Shown: one piece after another, positions 16,568-25,977 of the stretch
Numbering within the stretch: position 1 is the first letter of the stretch
Layout of the letters: each line of letters starts with the position of its first letter
Assembly (NCBI GenBank): GCA_030698225.1
Contig: JAUYNR010000047.1
Span: 87,844-151,843 of the forward strand
Direction of reading: 5' to 3'
DNA from: Oxalobacteraceae bacterium
GTDB lineage: Bacteria > Pseudomonadota > Gammaproteobacteria > Burkholderiales > Burkholderiaceae_D
DNA length: 64,000 bases
Position numbers and translations under genes: made by a program
Notes under the pieces: model-generated
Database searches by the model: none
What the model saw: only the letters and a program-made list of their open reading frames with translations
Told to the model about the DNA's origin: nothing

Positions 16568-17664
16568 ATAGCAACAGCTTTTGCGGCAGCTACCGCCAGG
16601 ACGACGTCGAATTCCTGTTGAAGCGTCTGGCGCAGCAACCGTTTGTCGAGATCGCGCACAAGGAACAGTTAATCCAGTCCGGTGCCCGTCACTATAGCGA
16701 AATGCTGTCGCCGGAAGCGTTGCCATCGGCGCGCTACCTGCAGGTGTTCAACGATGCCTTTGCTGCCAATCGGCAGCAGATGGCGCGCGATTGCCTGGCG
16801 CTGGCGGCGCTGATCGCGGCCCGGCGCACTGGTCCGATAACGCTGGTGTCGCTGGTGCGCGCCGGCACGCCGGTCGGCGTCATCCTCAAGCATCTGTTGC
16901 AGCGGGTGATCGGGCGCGATGCGGCCCACTATTCAATATCCATCATCCGCGACCGCGGCATCGACCAGGTGGCGCTGCAGCATATTCTGGACCGGGGTCA
17001 TATGCCGGAATCGATCGTGTTCATCGATGGCTGGACCGGCAAAGGCGTGATTTCGCGCGTGCTGGAGCAGGCGGTGGGCGACTTCAACCGGCGCCACGAT
17101 GTGGCGATCGACAGCGGCTTGTATGTGCTGTCGGACCTGGCCGGCACCGCTGCGTGCGCGGCGTCCTCAAGCGACTACCTGATTCCGTCCAGTATTCTGA
17201 ATGCGACTGTCTCCGGACTGGTCAGCCGTTCGGTGCTGAACGACGCCATCGGCCCCGCCGATTTTCACGGTTGCGTGTATTACGACCGGTTCGAAGCGCA
17301 CGATCAGTCGCGCGCGTTTGCCGACGGATTGATTGCCGATGGCGTGCGGCTGGCCGAACGCGACGGCATCCCGGATGCGGCGCCGATCGACCGCGCGCAA
17401 GTCGCGGCGATTTCCGCCGAATTCCTCCGTGCAACGATGGTGCAGCATCGCATCGACGATGTGAATCTGGTAAAGCCCGGCATCGGCGAAGCGACCCGGG
17501 TGCTGTTGCGCCGGGTGCCGCGGCTGCTGATTCTGCGCGATCCGGATGCGCCGGACGTTGCACATTTGAAGCTGCTGGCGGCAGAGAAATCGGTGGCGCT
17601 GAGCGTCGATCCGGACTTGCCGTACCAGGCCGTATCGCTGATAAGGAGTGCATTAGATGGCTAA
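16564..17664 (+). CDS. StiP-family protein (PRTase-like domain plus PELOTA RNA-binding-like domain)
   Basis: 366 residues, ATGA overlap with the HAD gene. The first two thirds resemble the StiP/PRTase-like family: LVSLVRAGTPVGVILKHL, a HYSISIIRDRGID segment and FIDGWTGKGVISRVLEQA, a second PRPP-loop-like motif. Residues about 290-366 (NLVKPGIGEATRVLLRR... then AAEKSVALSVDPDLPYQAV) fit the PELOTA-type RNA-binding domain. The family name cysteine protease StiP comes from databases; the PRTase-like reading fits this module better. Only Ter operons normally carry it. Confidence 0.82.
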   Translation: MNSNSFCGSYRQDDVEFLLKRLAQQPFVEIAHKEQLIQSGARHYSEMLSPEALPSARYLQVFNDAFAANRQQMARDCLALAALIAARRTGPITLVSLVRAGTPVGVILKHLLQRVIGRDAAHYSISIIRDRGIDQVALQHILDRGHMPESIVFIDGWTGKGVISRVLEQAVGDFNRRHDVAIDSGLYVLSDLAGTAACAASSSDYLIPSSILNATVSGLVSRSVLNDAIGPADFHGCVYYDRFEAHDQSRAFADGLIADGVRLAERDGIPDAAPIDRAQVAAISAEFLRATMVQHRIDDVNLVKPGIGEATRVLLRRVPRLLILRDPDAPDVAHLKLLAAEKSVALSVDPDLPYQAVSLIRSALDG

Positions 17665-18607
17665 AATAAAAACCCTCGGCGCGTCGCTGTACGTGCCTGC
17701 GACGCACAAGGATCTGCAGCAGATCGCCGATGGCGTGTTGCTCGGCGATCTGCGTTCGGTTATCTTTTGTACCGAAGATGCGGTGGCCGATAGCGAGCTG
17801 AGTTACTCGCTGTTCAATTTATCGCTGGTGCTGCAGCAGATGGTAGAGCGGCCAAGTACCGAGCGCTTCGTGCGCGTGCGCAACCCGGACGTGATGAAGC
17901 GCGTGCTGGAGATGCCCGGTGCGGAAAAGCTGACCGGCTTCGTGCTGCCGAAAGCCACGCGGCACAACTTCGATGCGTATTTCAGGCAAGTGCGCATGAC
18001 CGACCATATGCTGATGCCGACGCTTGAGACTGCAGAGGTATTCGACGAAGCGGAGATGAAGCTGTTTCGCCAATGCCTGGAGCAGCCGGGCGTGCGTGAC
18101 CACATTCTGGCGCTGCGCATCGGCGGCAACGATCTGCTGGCGCTGCTGGGGATGCGGCGGCCGCGCAACATGACGATTTACAGGACGCCGCTCGGGCCGG
18201 TTATTTCGAGACTGGTGACGACCTTCCGTCCGTACGGTTTTGTACTGACTGCACCGGTGTTCGAGCACCTGGACAATCCGGCGCTGCTGGCGCAGGAAGT
18301 GGAAGAGGATCTGGCGCACGGGATGGTTGGCAAGACCGCGATTCATCCGAGCCAGGTGGCGCTGATCGAGCATCACTACCGGGTCCGGCGCACCGATGTC
18401 GAAGTGGCGCTGCGGATCATGGATCAGGCCAGCCCGGCAGTATTCAAAATGCACGATTCGATGTGCGAAGTCGCCACCCATCGGGCCTGGGCGCATGGCG
18501 TCGTCGAGCAGGCCAGAGTGTTTGGAATCCATCATGCCGGCGACGACAGCAATGCCGTTACCCCGATTGATTTGCAGCAGAATCCGCAGCAAACGCAACC
18601 CACATAA
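17657..18607 (+). CDS. HpcH/HpaI aldolase/CitE-like lyase
   Basis: 316 residues, TIM-barrel CitE-like. SVIFCTEDAV holds the acidic metal site region, RVRNPD the substrate arginine, GFVLPKA the next strand, and LRIGGNDLLALLG and MVGKTAIHPSQVALIEHHY the later strands. Such enzymes cleave or form C-C bonds in acyl-CoA or keto acids. Here it is the last enzyme of the Ter module. AAGGAG precedes the start, which overlaps StiP by eight bases. The substrate is unknown. Confidence 0.86.
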   Translation: MAKIKTLGASLYVPATHKDLQQIADGVLLGDLRSVIFCTEDAVADSELSYSLFNLSLVLQQMVERPSTERFVRVRNPDVMKRVLEMPGAEKLTGFVLPKATRHNFDAYFRQVRMTDHMLMPTLETAEVFDEAEMKLFRQCLEQPGVRDHILALRIGGNDLLALLGMRRPRNMTIYRTPLGPVISRLVTTFRPYGFVLTAPVFEHLDNPALLAQEVEEDLAHGMVGKTAIHPSQVALIEHHYRVRRTDVEVALRIMDQASPAVFKMHDSMCEVATHRAWAHGVVEQARVFGIHHAGDDSNAVTPIDLQQNPQQTQPT

Positions 18608-18621
18608 AAAGGATTGAAGCC

Positions 18622-19848
18622 ATGACCGCAATGACCGATTTTGCACGAGGACAAAAGGGGAAACTGACCGACATCGGATGTAGCGGTGCGTTCCCGATCA
18701 CAGTTAGCATTGCGGCGCAGGGCATGGAGGTCGATATTGCCTGCTTCGGGCTGGATGCCAACGACAAGTTATCGGATGACCGCTACATGGTTTTTTTCAA
18801 CCAGAAATCCTGTCCGGGCGGCGCGGTGACGCTGGAGATCGGCGACGGCAAATCGACGTTTATAACCGATGTGGCGCGCTTGCCGGATTCGATACACAAG
18901 CTGGTTTTTGCCGCGTCGATCGGCGGCGACGGCACGATGCGCAAGCTGGGATCGAGTTCGATCCGCCTCGGCAACGCCACATTCCAGTTTTCGGGCGCCG
19001 ATTTCCAGGATGAAAAGGCGGTGATCGTCGGCGAAGTCTACCAGCGCGATGGCCAGTGGCGCTTCGGCGCGGTCGGCCAGGGATTCAGCGGCGGGATGTC
19101 CGCGCTGCTGAAGCATTTCGGCGGCACCGAGGCGGACAGTTCCCCAGCGCCGGCACCGGCGCCTGCGCCGGAACCAAAGAAGGTGTCGCTGTCGAAGATC
19201 ACGCTCGAGAAGCGCGGCGACAAGGTCTCGCTGGAGAAGGCCGGCGGTCGCGGCTTCGGACGCATCCGCGTCAATCTGAACTGGAATCAGTCCGCGCTGC
19301 CTGCCGCGGCGCCCCAGAAGACGGGTTTTCTGAACAAAATACTGGGCGGCGCGCAGTCAAAATCAGGCGGCGGCATCGACCTCGACCTGGGCTGCATGTT
19401 CCAGATGGCCGATGGCAGTCCCGGCTGCGTGCAGGCGCTCGGCAACAGCTGGGGCAATTTCAGCCAACCGCCGTTCGTCCATCTGGAAGGCGATGACCGC
19501 TCCGGCAGCAACACCGACGGGGAAAACCTGTTCATCAACGGCGACCAGCTGAGTCAGATCAAGCGCATTCTGATCTATACCTTCATCTATGAAGGTGCGC
19601 CGAACTGGGCCGTCACCAACGGCGTGGTCAGCATCGAGGCGCCCGGCCAGGCTCCGGTCGAAGTCAGGCTCGACAACGGCACCGATGCATCGATGTGCGC
19701 GATTGCGATGATCGAGAATAACGGCGGCAACCTGCAGATAACCAAGCTGGTCGAATATTTCAAACAGAGCGCAGGCAAGAGCGCGCACGAACTGGTAAAC
19801 GACCAGTTCGGATTCGGGCTGCGGTTCAAAAGAGGTTCGAAGGATTAA
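18622..19848 (+). CDS. Two-TerD-domain protein (TerA-like)
   Basis: 408 residues. TerD domain 1 spans about 5-170 (ends GQWRFGAVGQGFSGGM). A proline/alanine linker at about 175-190 (PAPAPAPAPEPKK) is followed by KVSLEKAGGRGFGRIRVNLNWN and a second TerD-like domain (IDLDLGCMF, LEGDDRSGSNTDGE) to the end. This is the TerA/TerF-like layout. AAGGA precedes the ATG, and it is 14 bases behind the CitE-like gene. A perfect 8-bp hairpin follows it (19870-19894). Confidence 0.85.
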   Translation: MTAMTDFARGQKGKLTDIGCSGAFPITVSIAAQGMEVDIACFGLDANDKLSDDRYMVFFNQKSCPGGAVTLEIGDGKSTFITDVARLPDSIHKLVFAASIGGDGTMRKLGSSSIRLGNATFQFSGADFQDEKAVIVGEVYQRDGQWRFGAVGQGFSGGMSALLKHFGGTEADSSPAPAPAPAPEPKKVSLSKITLEKRGDKVSLEKAGGRGFGRIRVNLNWNQSALPAAAPQKTGFLNKILGGAQSKSGGGIDLDLGCMFQMADGSPGCVQALGNSWGNFSQPPFVHLEGDDRSGSNTDGENLFINGDQLSQIKRILIYTFIYEGAPNWAVTNGVVSIEAPGQAPVEVRLDNGTDASMCAIAMIENNGGNLQITKLVEYFKQSAGKSAHELVNDQFGFGLRFKRGSKD

Positions 19849-19869
19849 ATCGTGTTTGCCGGCGTAATT

Positions 19870-19894
19870 GCGGCCGGGGCCTGCCGCCGGCCGC
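19870..19894 (+). other. GC-rich hairpin after the TerA-like gene
   Basis: GCGGCCGG (19870-19877) / CCGGCCGC (19887-19894) with a nine-base loop. There is no T-run, so it is not a standard intrinsic terminator. It may mark the end of the Ter transcript or stabilise its 3' end. Confidence 0.4.
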
Positions 19895-20052
19895 GAAAGA
19901 TTCCGTAATTGATGTCAGTCAAGCAGCTTTTTGCTTTACGTTGTTATTCTTTTGGATCTGGCCGTGGCCGCCGTTCTGGCTGCCGGCAGCCTGTAGTGTT
20001 TTTTCCTAAATCCCGCGACACCGGATCTTGCCGCGATCAAGAAAGAATCACG

Positions 20053-20475
20053 ATGCAAAAAATATTAGTCCCGGTCGACGGCTCGGAAAATGCGCTGCGG
20101 GCGCTTAGGCATGCAATCGTCGTTGCGAACAGCAGTGCACAGGCTGAGCTCCACTTGCTGTATGTGCAGAATCCGATACCGCCCCATCTGCATCTCAATT
20201 TCCCGATCGACAGCATCAAGAAAGCCGAAGCAAAAGAAGCCGATAAGGTGTTGCTGGCCGCCAGGCAGCTTTGCGACCAGGCGGCGGTTTCCTGCGTGGC
20301 CCATATCCGCGTCGGCGCGATTGCGCAAACGATTGCCGCTGGCGCCGATGAATTGCAGTGCGACGCAATCATCATGGGCACCCGCGGCATGAATGCAGTT
20401 GCCAGCCTGATCATCGGTTCGGTGACGACCAAGGTGATTCATCTGGCGCAGGTGCCTGTGACGCTGGTCAAGTAA
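20053..20475 (+). CDS. Universal stress protein (UspA family)
   Basis: 140 residues, one Usp domain: MQKILVPVDGSENALRAL at the start and the ATP-binding GTRGMNAVASLIIGSVTTKVIH with the G-2x-G-9x-G(S/T) pattern near the end. Binding of ATP is therefore likely. ATG 20053 is chosen since the fold begins there; the frame is open back to 19909 without similarity. It leads a small unit with the exchanger 12 bases downstream. Confidence 0.92.
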   Translation: MQKILVPVDGSENALRALRHAIVVANSSAQAELHLLYVQNPIPPHLHLNFPIDSIKKAEAKEADKVLLAARQLCDQAAVSCVAHIRVGAIAQTIAAGADELQCDAIIMGTRGMNAVASLIIGSVTTKVIHLAQVPVTLVK

Positions 20476-20487
20476 TCCTCGCCGGTC

Positions 20488-21504
20488 ATGAGCGAGTTGC
20501 TGCTGGCATGGCTGCAGTTTGGCATCTGTGCGCTGCTGATCGCGTTCGCCGGCATGAAACTGTCGCATTACGGCAATGTCATTGCCGACCAGACCGGTTG
20601 GTCGGGTAGCTGGGTCGGCCTTTTCATGCTCGCTACCGTGACCTCGCTGCCGGAGCTGGCTACCGGCGTGAGTTCGGTTACGCTGGCGAACCAACCTGAT
20701 ATTGCAGTGGGCAATGTGCTCGGCAGTTGCATGTTCAATTTGTCGATGCTGGCGCTGGTGGACCTGCTGTATCGGCAAGAATCGGTTTATCGCCGCGCCA
20801 GCCAGGGGCATATCCTGTCGGCCGGATTCGGCGTGGTACTGATCGCTTTCGTCGGCCTGGGCCTGCTGATCGGCGACCAGGCCAGGACTATCGCGATTGG
20901 CCATGTCGGGATTTTTGCGCTGGCCATTGTATTGCTGTATCTGGTCGCGATTCGCACCGTGTTTGTCTATGAACGTGCGACGATGCAGCAATTCACTGAA
21001 AAAGCCTCGGACCGCTACGCGCAGTTGAGCTTGCGTCAGGCTGTTATCCGCTACGCGCTGGCAGCCGTGGTGGTGGTTGGCGCCGGTATCCGGCTGCCGT
21101 TTGTGGCGGTGCAGTTGGCCGAAATCATGGGCTGGCACATGACGTTTGTCGGTACGCTGTTTGTTGCGGTCGTCACTACGCTGCCTGAGCTGGCGGTGAC
21201 GATTTCGGCATTGCGCCTGGGTGCGCTCGACATGGCGATCGCCAATCTGTTGGGCAGCAACCTGTTCAATATCCTGATCCTGGCGATCGACGATCTGTTC
21301 TTCGCTGCCGGTCCGATTCTGTCGCATGTGTCGCCGATTCATGCGATTACCGCATTTTCTGCGGTCATCATGACCGGCTGCGTGGTGATCGGGCTGCTGT
21401 ATCGCCCGAGCGCACGGCCGTTGCGGATGATGAGTTGGGTCAGCATCGCGCTGTTCGCGGTTTTTTTCCTGAATTCCTACCTACTCTATGGTTATGGCGA
21501 TTAA
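20488..21504 (+). CDS. Ca2+/cation antiporter (CaCA family, YrbG-like)
   Basis: 338 residues, about ten helices. Both alpha repeats of the family are visible: TVTSLPELATGVSSV with GNVLGSCMFNL in the first half, and VVTTLPELAVTISAL with ANLLGSNLFNI in the second. The paired glutamates in LPELA line the ion site. Probably exports calcium against sodium or protons. It overlaps the P-type ATPase by 17 bases and follows Usp, making a calcium-handling unit beside the calcium-binding TerD proteins. Confidence 0.92.
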   Translation: MSELLLAWLQFGICALLIAFAGMKLSHYGNVIADQTGWSGSWVGLFMLATVTSLPELATGVSSVTLANQPDIAVGNVLGSCMFNLSMLALVDLLYRQESVYRRASQGHILSAGFGVVLIAFVGLGLLIGDQARTIAIGHVGIFALAIVLLYLVAIRTVFVYERATMQQFTEKASDRYAQLSLRQAVIRYALAAVVVVGAGIRLPFVAVQLAEIMGWHMTFVGTLFVAVVTTLPELAVTISALRLGALDMAIANLLGSNLFNILILAIDDLFFAAGPILSHVSPIHAITAFSAVIMTGCVVIGLLYRPSARPLRMMSWVSIALFAVFFLNSYLLYGYGD

Positions 21505-24181
21505 AACAGAAGCGGCATCGGATACCGGTCCCGGCGACCATGCGCCGGCATGGCAGACCCTGTCGGTGACGGCAGCGACAGCCAAGCTCAAGGTGCATCC
21601 CGCTACCGGCCTGTCGCACCAGGAGGCTGCGCATCGGCTGGCCCGCCACGGTCCGAACGCGATCCGTGAAAAGCCGCCGCGCCCGTTATGGCGGATGTTC
21701 CTGGATCAGTTCAGCGATTTCATGATCGTGATACTGATTGCTGCCGCAGTGGTGTCGGGACTGGTCGGCGACCTCAAGGACACGCTGGCGATTGTGGTGA
21801 TCGTGCTGCTCAATGCGGTGATCGGATTCGTGCAGGAAGTGCGCGCGCAGCGTGCGATAGCGTCGCTCAGGCAGATGGCCGCGACCGGCGCACTGGTGTT
21901 GCGCGGCGGCGAGCGGGTGCCGGTACCGGCAGCGGAACTGGTGCCGGGCGACCTGGTGCTGCTGGAAGCGGGCAATGTGGTGCCGGCCGATCTGCGCCTG
22001 ATCGAGGTTGCGCAGTTGAAACTCGATGAATCCTTGCTTACCGGCGAAGCATGCACGGTGGAGAAGCACTGCGAGCCGCTGCCCGCTGCCGGTCTGCCCG
22101 ATGCGCCGCTGGGCGACCGCTTCAACATGGGATTCAAGGGCACCATCGTCAGCTACGGCCGCGGCAGCGGCGTCGTGGTGGCAACCGGCATGGCCACCGA
22201 GCTGGGCAAGATTGCCGCCCTGCTCGATAGCGGCGAGGAGCTCAGGACGCCGCTGCAAAAGCGGCTGGCCGAATTCGGCAAGCGCCTCGGCCTGGCGGTG
22301 CTGGCCATCTGCGTCATCATCTTCGTGGTTGGCCTGTTGCGGGGCGAAACGCCGGTGCTGATGTTCCTCACCGCAGTGAGTCTGGCGGTCGCCGCAATCC
22401 CGGAAGCGTTGCCGGCGGTGGTTACCATTTCGCTGGCGCTGGGGGCGCGCAAGATGGTGCTGCAGCACGCATTGATCCGGCGTCTGCCGGCGGTCGAAAC
22501 GCTGGGTTCGGTGACGTATATTTGTTCCGACAAGACCGGCACGCTGACCCAGAACAAGATGCGGGTGCAACAGCTCGAGGCAGCCGGGACTCTGTTGCAC
22601 GACTGGTCGGACGTGCCGGCGCAGGAGCCATGGGCCAGCCTGTTTACCGCGCTGGCACTGTCCAACGATGCCGGCGCCGACAGGCACGGCAAGATTTCCG
22701 GCGATCCGACCGAAGTCGCGCTGTATCAGGCGGCGCGCGATGCCGGCTATGACAGGACAGTGCTGGAGCGCAGCGCAGCCCGAGTGTTCGAGCTGCCGTT
22801 CGATGCGCAACGCAAATGCATGACGACCTTTCATCAACAGGCCGGCGGCCTGCTCGCATTTACCAAGGGCGCACCGGAAAACCTGATCCCGTCGTGCACC
22901 AAATCACGCACCGCGCAGGGCGACGCTGCGCTGCAGGCCGACACCATCCTTGCCAGTGCGCAGCGGATGGCGGCGGCAGGCTTGCGCGTGCTGGCGCTGG
23001 CGCGGCGCGACTGGACGGCGCTGCCGCAAGCGGCGGATGCCGCCACAATCGAGAGCGGGCTTACTTTTCTGGGCCTGGTCGGCATGATGGACCCGCCGCG
23101 GCATGAAGCGAAGAGTGCGGTGCACCTGTGCAAAACCGCCGGCATCACGCCGGTCATGATCACCGGCGACCATGCGGCGACCGCGCATGCGATCGCGCGC
23201 CAGCTCGGGATCGCGACCGAAGCCGACCGCGTGATGACCGGGCCGCAGCTGGCGCTGCTCAGCGACGCCGCATTCAGGCAGCAGGTTGGCGCACTGCGCG
23301 TCTATGCGCGGGTCGATCCGGCTCAGAAGATCCGCATCGTCGAGGCCTTGCAGGCGCAGGGCGAGTTCGTCGCGATGACCGGCGATGGCGTCAACGATGC
23401 GCCGGCGTTAAAGCGCGCCGATATCGGCATCGCGATGGGTAAAGGCGGCACCGACGTGGCGCGCGAGGCCGCCAGCCTGGTGCTGCTGGACGATAACTTC
23501 GCCACCATCGTCCACGCGGTGCGCGAAGGACGGCGGATCTTCGACAATATCCGCAAGTTCATTCGGTATACGATGACCAGCAATTCGGCCGAAATCTGGG
23601 TCATCTTTCTGGCACCCTTCCTCGGTCTGCCGATCCCGTTGTTGCCGATCCACATCCTGTGGATCAACCTGCTGACCGATGGCCTGCCCGGCCTGGCGCT
23701 GTCAGCCGAGCCGGCTGAAAAAGGCATCATGCAGCGGCCGCCGCGCGCGCCCACGGAAAGCGTATTTGCGCACGGCATGTGGCAGCACATCGTATGGGTT
23801 GGCTTGGCGATGGCCGGCGTATCGCTGTTTGCGCAGGCCTGGGCCATCCATTCGGACTCGGCGAACTGGCAAACCATGGTGTTTACCGTGCTGACGCTGT
23901 CGCAGATGGGCCATGTGCTGGCGATCCGCTCCGAACGCGAATCGCTGTTCCGGCAAGGCTTGCGCTCGAACCTGCCTTTGCTGGGCGCGGTGGCCCTGAC
24001 CTTCCTGCTGCAAATGGCGACCATCTATGTGCCGTTTTTGAATCCGATTTTCAATACCGACCCGCTTTCCGGGTCCGAACTGGCATTTTGTCTTTTATTG
24101 TCGACGACGGTGTTTTTCATCGTCGAAGTCGAAAAACTGCTGGTTCGCAAGGGTCGGCTGTATGCCCAAACATCGGCCTGA
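21488..24181 (+). CDS. P-type (P2-like) cation-transporting ATPase, probably Ca2+
   Basis: 897 residues with the full P-type layout: N-terminal cation-ATPase domain, the TGEA actuator region ([15 protein letters not shown]), membrane motif [11 protein letters not shown], phosphorylated Asp at about 348 in [13 protein letters not shown], nucleotide-binding KGAPENL, and hinge [16 protein letters not shown], then six C-terminal helices. IPEALPA differs from the eukaryotic PEGLPA motif by one residue, common in bacteria. Most likely exports calcium, though Mn or mixed specificity is possible. ATG 21488 or 21494 can serve as the start; both overlap the exchanger. Confidence 0.88.
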   Translation: MVMAIKTEAASDTGPGDHAPAWQTLSVTAATAKLKVHPATGLSHQEAAHRLARHGPNAIREKPPRPLWRMFLDQFSDFMIVILIAAAVVSGLVGDLKDTLAIVVIVLLNAVIGFVQEVRAQRAIASLRQMAATGALVLRGGERVPVPAAELVPGDLVLLEAGNVVPADLRLIEVAQLKLDESLLTGEACTVEKHCEPLPAAGLPDAPLGDRFNMGFKGTIVSYGRGSGVVVATGMATELGKIAALLDSGEELRTPLQKRLAEFGKRLGLAVLAICVIIFVVGLLRGETPVLMFLTAVSLAVAAIPEALPAVVTISLALGARKMVLQHALIRRLPAVETLGSVTYICSDKTGTLTQNKMRVQQLEAAGTLLHDWSDVPAQEPWASLFTALALSNDAGADRHGKISGDPTEVALYQAARDAGYDRTVLERSAARVFELPFDAQRKCMTTFHQQAGGLLAFTKGAPENLIPSCTKSRTAQGDAALQADTILASAQRMAAAGLRVLALARRDWTALPQAADAATIESGLTFLGLVGMMDPPRHEAKSAVHLCKTAGITPVMITGDHAATAHAIARQLGIATEADRVMTGPQLALLSDAAFRQQVGALRVYARVDPAQKIRIVEALQAQGEFVAMTGDGVNDAPALKRADIGIAMGKGGTDVAREAASLVLLDDNFATIVHAVREGRRIFDNIRKFIRYTMTSNSAEIWVIFLAPFLGLPIPLLPIHILWINLLTDGLPGLALSAEPAEKGIMQRPPRAPTESVFAHGMWQHIVWVGLAMAGVSLFAQAWAIHSDSANWQTMVFTVLTLSQMGHVLAIRSERESLFRQGLRSNLPLLGAVALTFLLQMATIYVPFLNPIFNTDPLSGSELAFCLLLSTTVFFIVEVEKLLVRKGRLYAQTSA

Positions 24182-24187
24182 GATCAG

Positions 24188-24217
24188 CCGCGTGGGCACG
24201 CTCTGGTGCCCACGCGG
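24188..24217. repeat. GTGGGCAC hairpin repeat, copy 1
   Basis: Perfect 12-bp stem CCGCGTGGGCAC / GTGCCCACGCGG with a six-base loop, seven bases after the ATPase stop. No T-run. Related hairpins lie at 24276-24308 and 25035-25056, bracketing the toxin-antitoxin pair. Confidence 0.7.
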
Positions 24218-24275
24218 ACAGTCACAATGACGTTGGCAAATGCGCTGTGCTTGCATGTGGTGGTTTGCCTATGTC

Positions 24276-24308
24276 ACGGGTGGGCAGGATGAAACCGTGC
24301 CCACCCGT
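24276..24308. repeat. GTGGGCA hairpin repeat, copy 2
   Basis: Perfect 11-bp stem ACGGGTGGGCA (24276-24286) / TGCCCACCCGT (24298-24308). It lies in the 238-base spacer ahead of the antitoxin gene. Same sequence family as 24188 and 25035. Confidence 0.65.
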
Positions 24309-24377
24309 ATTCGGGAGATTTAATCGCCTGGAGAAGGCCTGGCCACGCGGCAATGCGGGTTGACTTATTAATCAATA

Positions 24378-24395
24378 TGGACTAGGCTTAGTCCA
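24378..24395. promoter_or_regulatory. Palindromic operator upstream of the toxin-antitoxin pair
   Basis: TGGACTA (24378-24384) and TAGTCCA (24389-24395) form a perfect 7-bp inverted repeat 25 bases ahead of the antitoxin start. A related half-site CTAGTC follows at 24402. Phd-type antitoxins usually bind such palindromes to repress their own promoter. Confidence 0.6.
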
Positions 24396-24419
24396 GTTTA
24401 TCTAGTCGAAGAGGTTGCC

Positions 24420-24656
24420 ATGCAAACAATGAATATCCATGAAGCGAAGACGCAATTTTCAAAGCTGATTGAGGCGGTCATGCAGGGTGAAGAGGTGATC
24501 ATTGCACGCGCCGGTAAGCCGGTGGCGAGTTTGGTTGCGATTCAGTCCATGAAGCCGGTGCGCCGCGCTGGCGCGTTGAAAGGCAAGATAACGATTGCTG
24601 AAGATTTTGATGCGCCTTTGCCGGATGATATTGCTGCCTCTTTTGAGGGAAGCTGA
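24420..24656 (+). CDS. Phd/YefM-type antitoxin
   Basis: 78 residues. The N-terminal MNIHEAKTQFSKLIEAV and VIIARAGKPVASLVAI form the Phd/YefM DNA-binding fold; the acidic C-terminal tail (EDFDAPLPDDIAASF) should wrap the toxin. AGAGG precedes the ATG. The stop overlaps the toxin start (TGATG), the standard coupling of type II modules. ATG 24429 is a possible alternative start. Confidence 0.9.
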   Translation: MQTMNIHEAKTQFSKLIEAVMQGEEVIIARAGKPVASLVAIQSMKPVRRAGALKGKITIAEDFDAPLPDDIAASFEGS

Positions 24657-25033
24657 TGCGTATATTGCTGGACACGCATATTTATCTTTGGTGGTTGCAA
24701 GATCATCCAAAATTGTCGGCGCTTGCCCGTGACAAAATCATCTCGGCAACCGAGGTGTATGTCAGCAGCGCCTCGATTTGGGAGGCGTCGATCAAGATCG
24801 GGATCGGCAAACTGGAAGCGGATATCGCTGCGCTGGTTGCGCAGATCGCGGAGAACGGCTTTCTTGAATTGCCCGTCTACGCCAGACATGCAATGCAACT
24901 GACACGCTTGCCGGAGTTTCATCGCGATCCTTTTGACCGGATGTTGGTTGCACAGGCCATGTGTGAGCCTTTGCGCTTATTGACCGCCGACGCGCAGGTG
25001 GCACGTTATTCCGAGTTGGTGGACTTGGTGTAG
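24656..25033 (+). CDS. PIN-domain toxin (VapC-like ribonuclease)
   Basis: 125 residues, PIN fold of the COG3744 type. Acidic active-site residues are visible: D6 in LLDTHIYLWW, the glutamate in SIWEASIK near 43, the aspartates in HRDPFDRMLVAQA near 90, and the late aspartate in LLTADAQV. Expected to cut RNA with a magnesium ion when freed from its antitoxin. A GTGGGCAC hairpin starts two bases after the stop. Confidence 0.9.
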   Translation: MRILLDTHIYLWWLQDHPKLSALARDKIISATEVYVSSASIWEASIKIGIGKLEADIAALVAQIAENGFLELPVYARHAMQLTRLPEFHRDPFDRMLVAQAMCEPLRLLTADAQVARYSELVDLV

Positions 25034-25034
25034 G

Positions 25035-25056
25035 GTGGGCACGCTTTTGTGCCCAC
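25035..25056. repeat. GTGGGCAC hairpin repeat, copy 3
   Basis: GTGGGCAC (25035-25042) / GTGCCCAC (25049-25056) with a short loop containing TTTT. Same family as the copies at 24188 and 24276, on the far side of the toxin-antitoxin genes. Confidence 0.65.
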
Positions 25057-25076
25057 GCGACGAGGCTGCCTGAGCA

Positions 25077-25153
25077 ATAAATATACTATGCACGGTATTT
25101 TTCAAAGCCCAATAAATACGTGCGGTTACAGCATATTTTTCACTTATACACCT
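25077..25153 (-). repeat. Dispersed palindromic intergenic element, copy I
   Basis: On the minus strand it reads GTATAAGTGAAAAATATGC, then ACCGCACGTATTTATT, and closes with AAAAATACCGTGCATAGTAT, matching the end of copy A (AAAAATACAGTACATAGTAT) at nearly every position. It fills the spacer between the toxin gene and the pRiA4b ORF-3-like gene, whose 3' ends converge. Confidence 0.6.
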
Positions 25154-25185
25154 CACAAAAACGTCTATCCTACGAAGCTGCAAGC

Positions 25186-25758
25186 TTAAGCCTTGACCTT
25201 CGTGAGCCGACGATTGGTCGAAGTCAGGTCGAACCGCAGCGGATCGAAATCTTCGCCGATCCATTCCAGCATCTCGTCATGTTGTTCGTGCTGCGGGTCA
25301 GACACGGCATCGAGCAAAGATGGGTAACCAAACGGGCCGCCACTATCCTCCGGCGGACAGGCATTCTCGCCGGCGATGCATCGGACTTCGCGCTTGCCCG
25401 ACTCCGATTCGAGCTCGCGTTCGATCTGGATTTCGTGCCGCCAGTCGTCGCCGAAATCGTAGCTATACACGAACTTTGCCTTCGGTTTGGCCACGCCGTT
25501 CAGATGCACGATGGCTTCATTGATCAGCGCAAGCTCCGAGCCGAATGGATCGGCCATCATCGGCCCGTAGCGCTTGCGCCCGATCTCGAACTCATGCAAA
25601 TGCTCATCTTCCCAGCCCATCGCGATCTGAATCACGTGATGCAGGTCTCCCAGCATGATGTCGCGCGGCACCAGCACGCCCCGCCAGATCGCTGGCGCCA
25701 GTTCCATTAGCGTGATCTTGATTTCATACAACTTTAGCGGTTCTTTTTTCGACGGCAT
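25186..25758 (-). CDS. Plasmid pRiA4b ORF-3-like protein
   Basis: 190 residues. YEIKITLMELAPAIWRGVLVPRDIMLGDLHHVIQ is split by family landmarks: PAIWR near residue 22, LHHVIQIAMGW at 39-49, HEFEIGRKRYG near 55, VYSYDFGDDWRHEI at 97-110 and GENACPPEDSGGP near 130. This fits the PRiA4_ORF3 family, of unknown biochemical role and often found near mobile or defence genes. AAGGAG lies just upstream of the ATG at 25758. The open frame continues far into hsdM antisense, but only this part has a ribosome site and family similarity. Confidence 0.85.
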   Translation of the reverse strand: MPSKKEPLKLYEIKITLMELAPAIWRGVLVPRDIMLGDLHHVIQIAMGWEDEHLHEFEIGRKRYGPMMADPFGSELALINEAIVHLNGVAKPKAKFVYSYDFGDDWRHEIQIERELESESGKREVRCIAGENACPPEDSGGPFGYPSLLDAVSDPQHEQHDEMLEWIGEDFDPLRFDLTSTNRRLTKVKA

Positions 25759-25815
25759 GGCGAACTCCTTCAATATGGTTCTATGTGATTTAGAGTGGGT
25801 AACGTAATAAATACC

Positions 25816-25847
25816 ACCGTCGTTCCCGCCTGCGCGGGAATGACGGT
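25816..25847. repeat. CGTCATTCCCGCG-type palindrome
   Basis: ACCGTCGTTCCCGC / GCGGGAATGACGGT, 14-base arms with one mismatch, in the divergent spacer between the pRiA4b-like gene and hsdM. Half-copies of the same family occur inside hsdM (27497) and hsdR (32436). Confidence 0.75.
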
Positions 25848-25977
25848 AATTTAAGATGGTCTGATTCATTTTCTCACTCAAAACCGCATAGAGCTGAAAA
25901 TCTTGTTGTCTAAAACCCGCTTTAAACCCAAACTCCACCATCCAATTCCGACACAACTCAGATTGATAGATCAACGC

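Noticed and set aside
24188..24217. 12-bp hairpin after the P-type ATPase as an intrinsic terminator
   Set aside because: No T-run, and the sequence recurs nearby as a repeat family.
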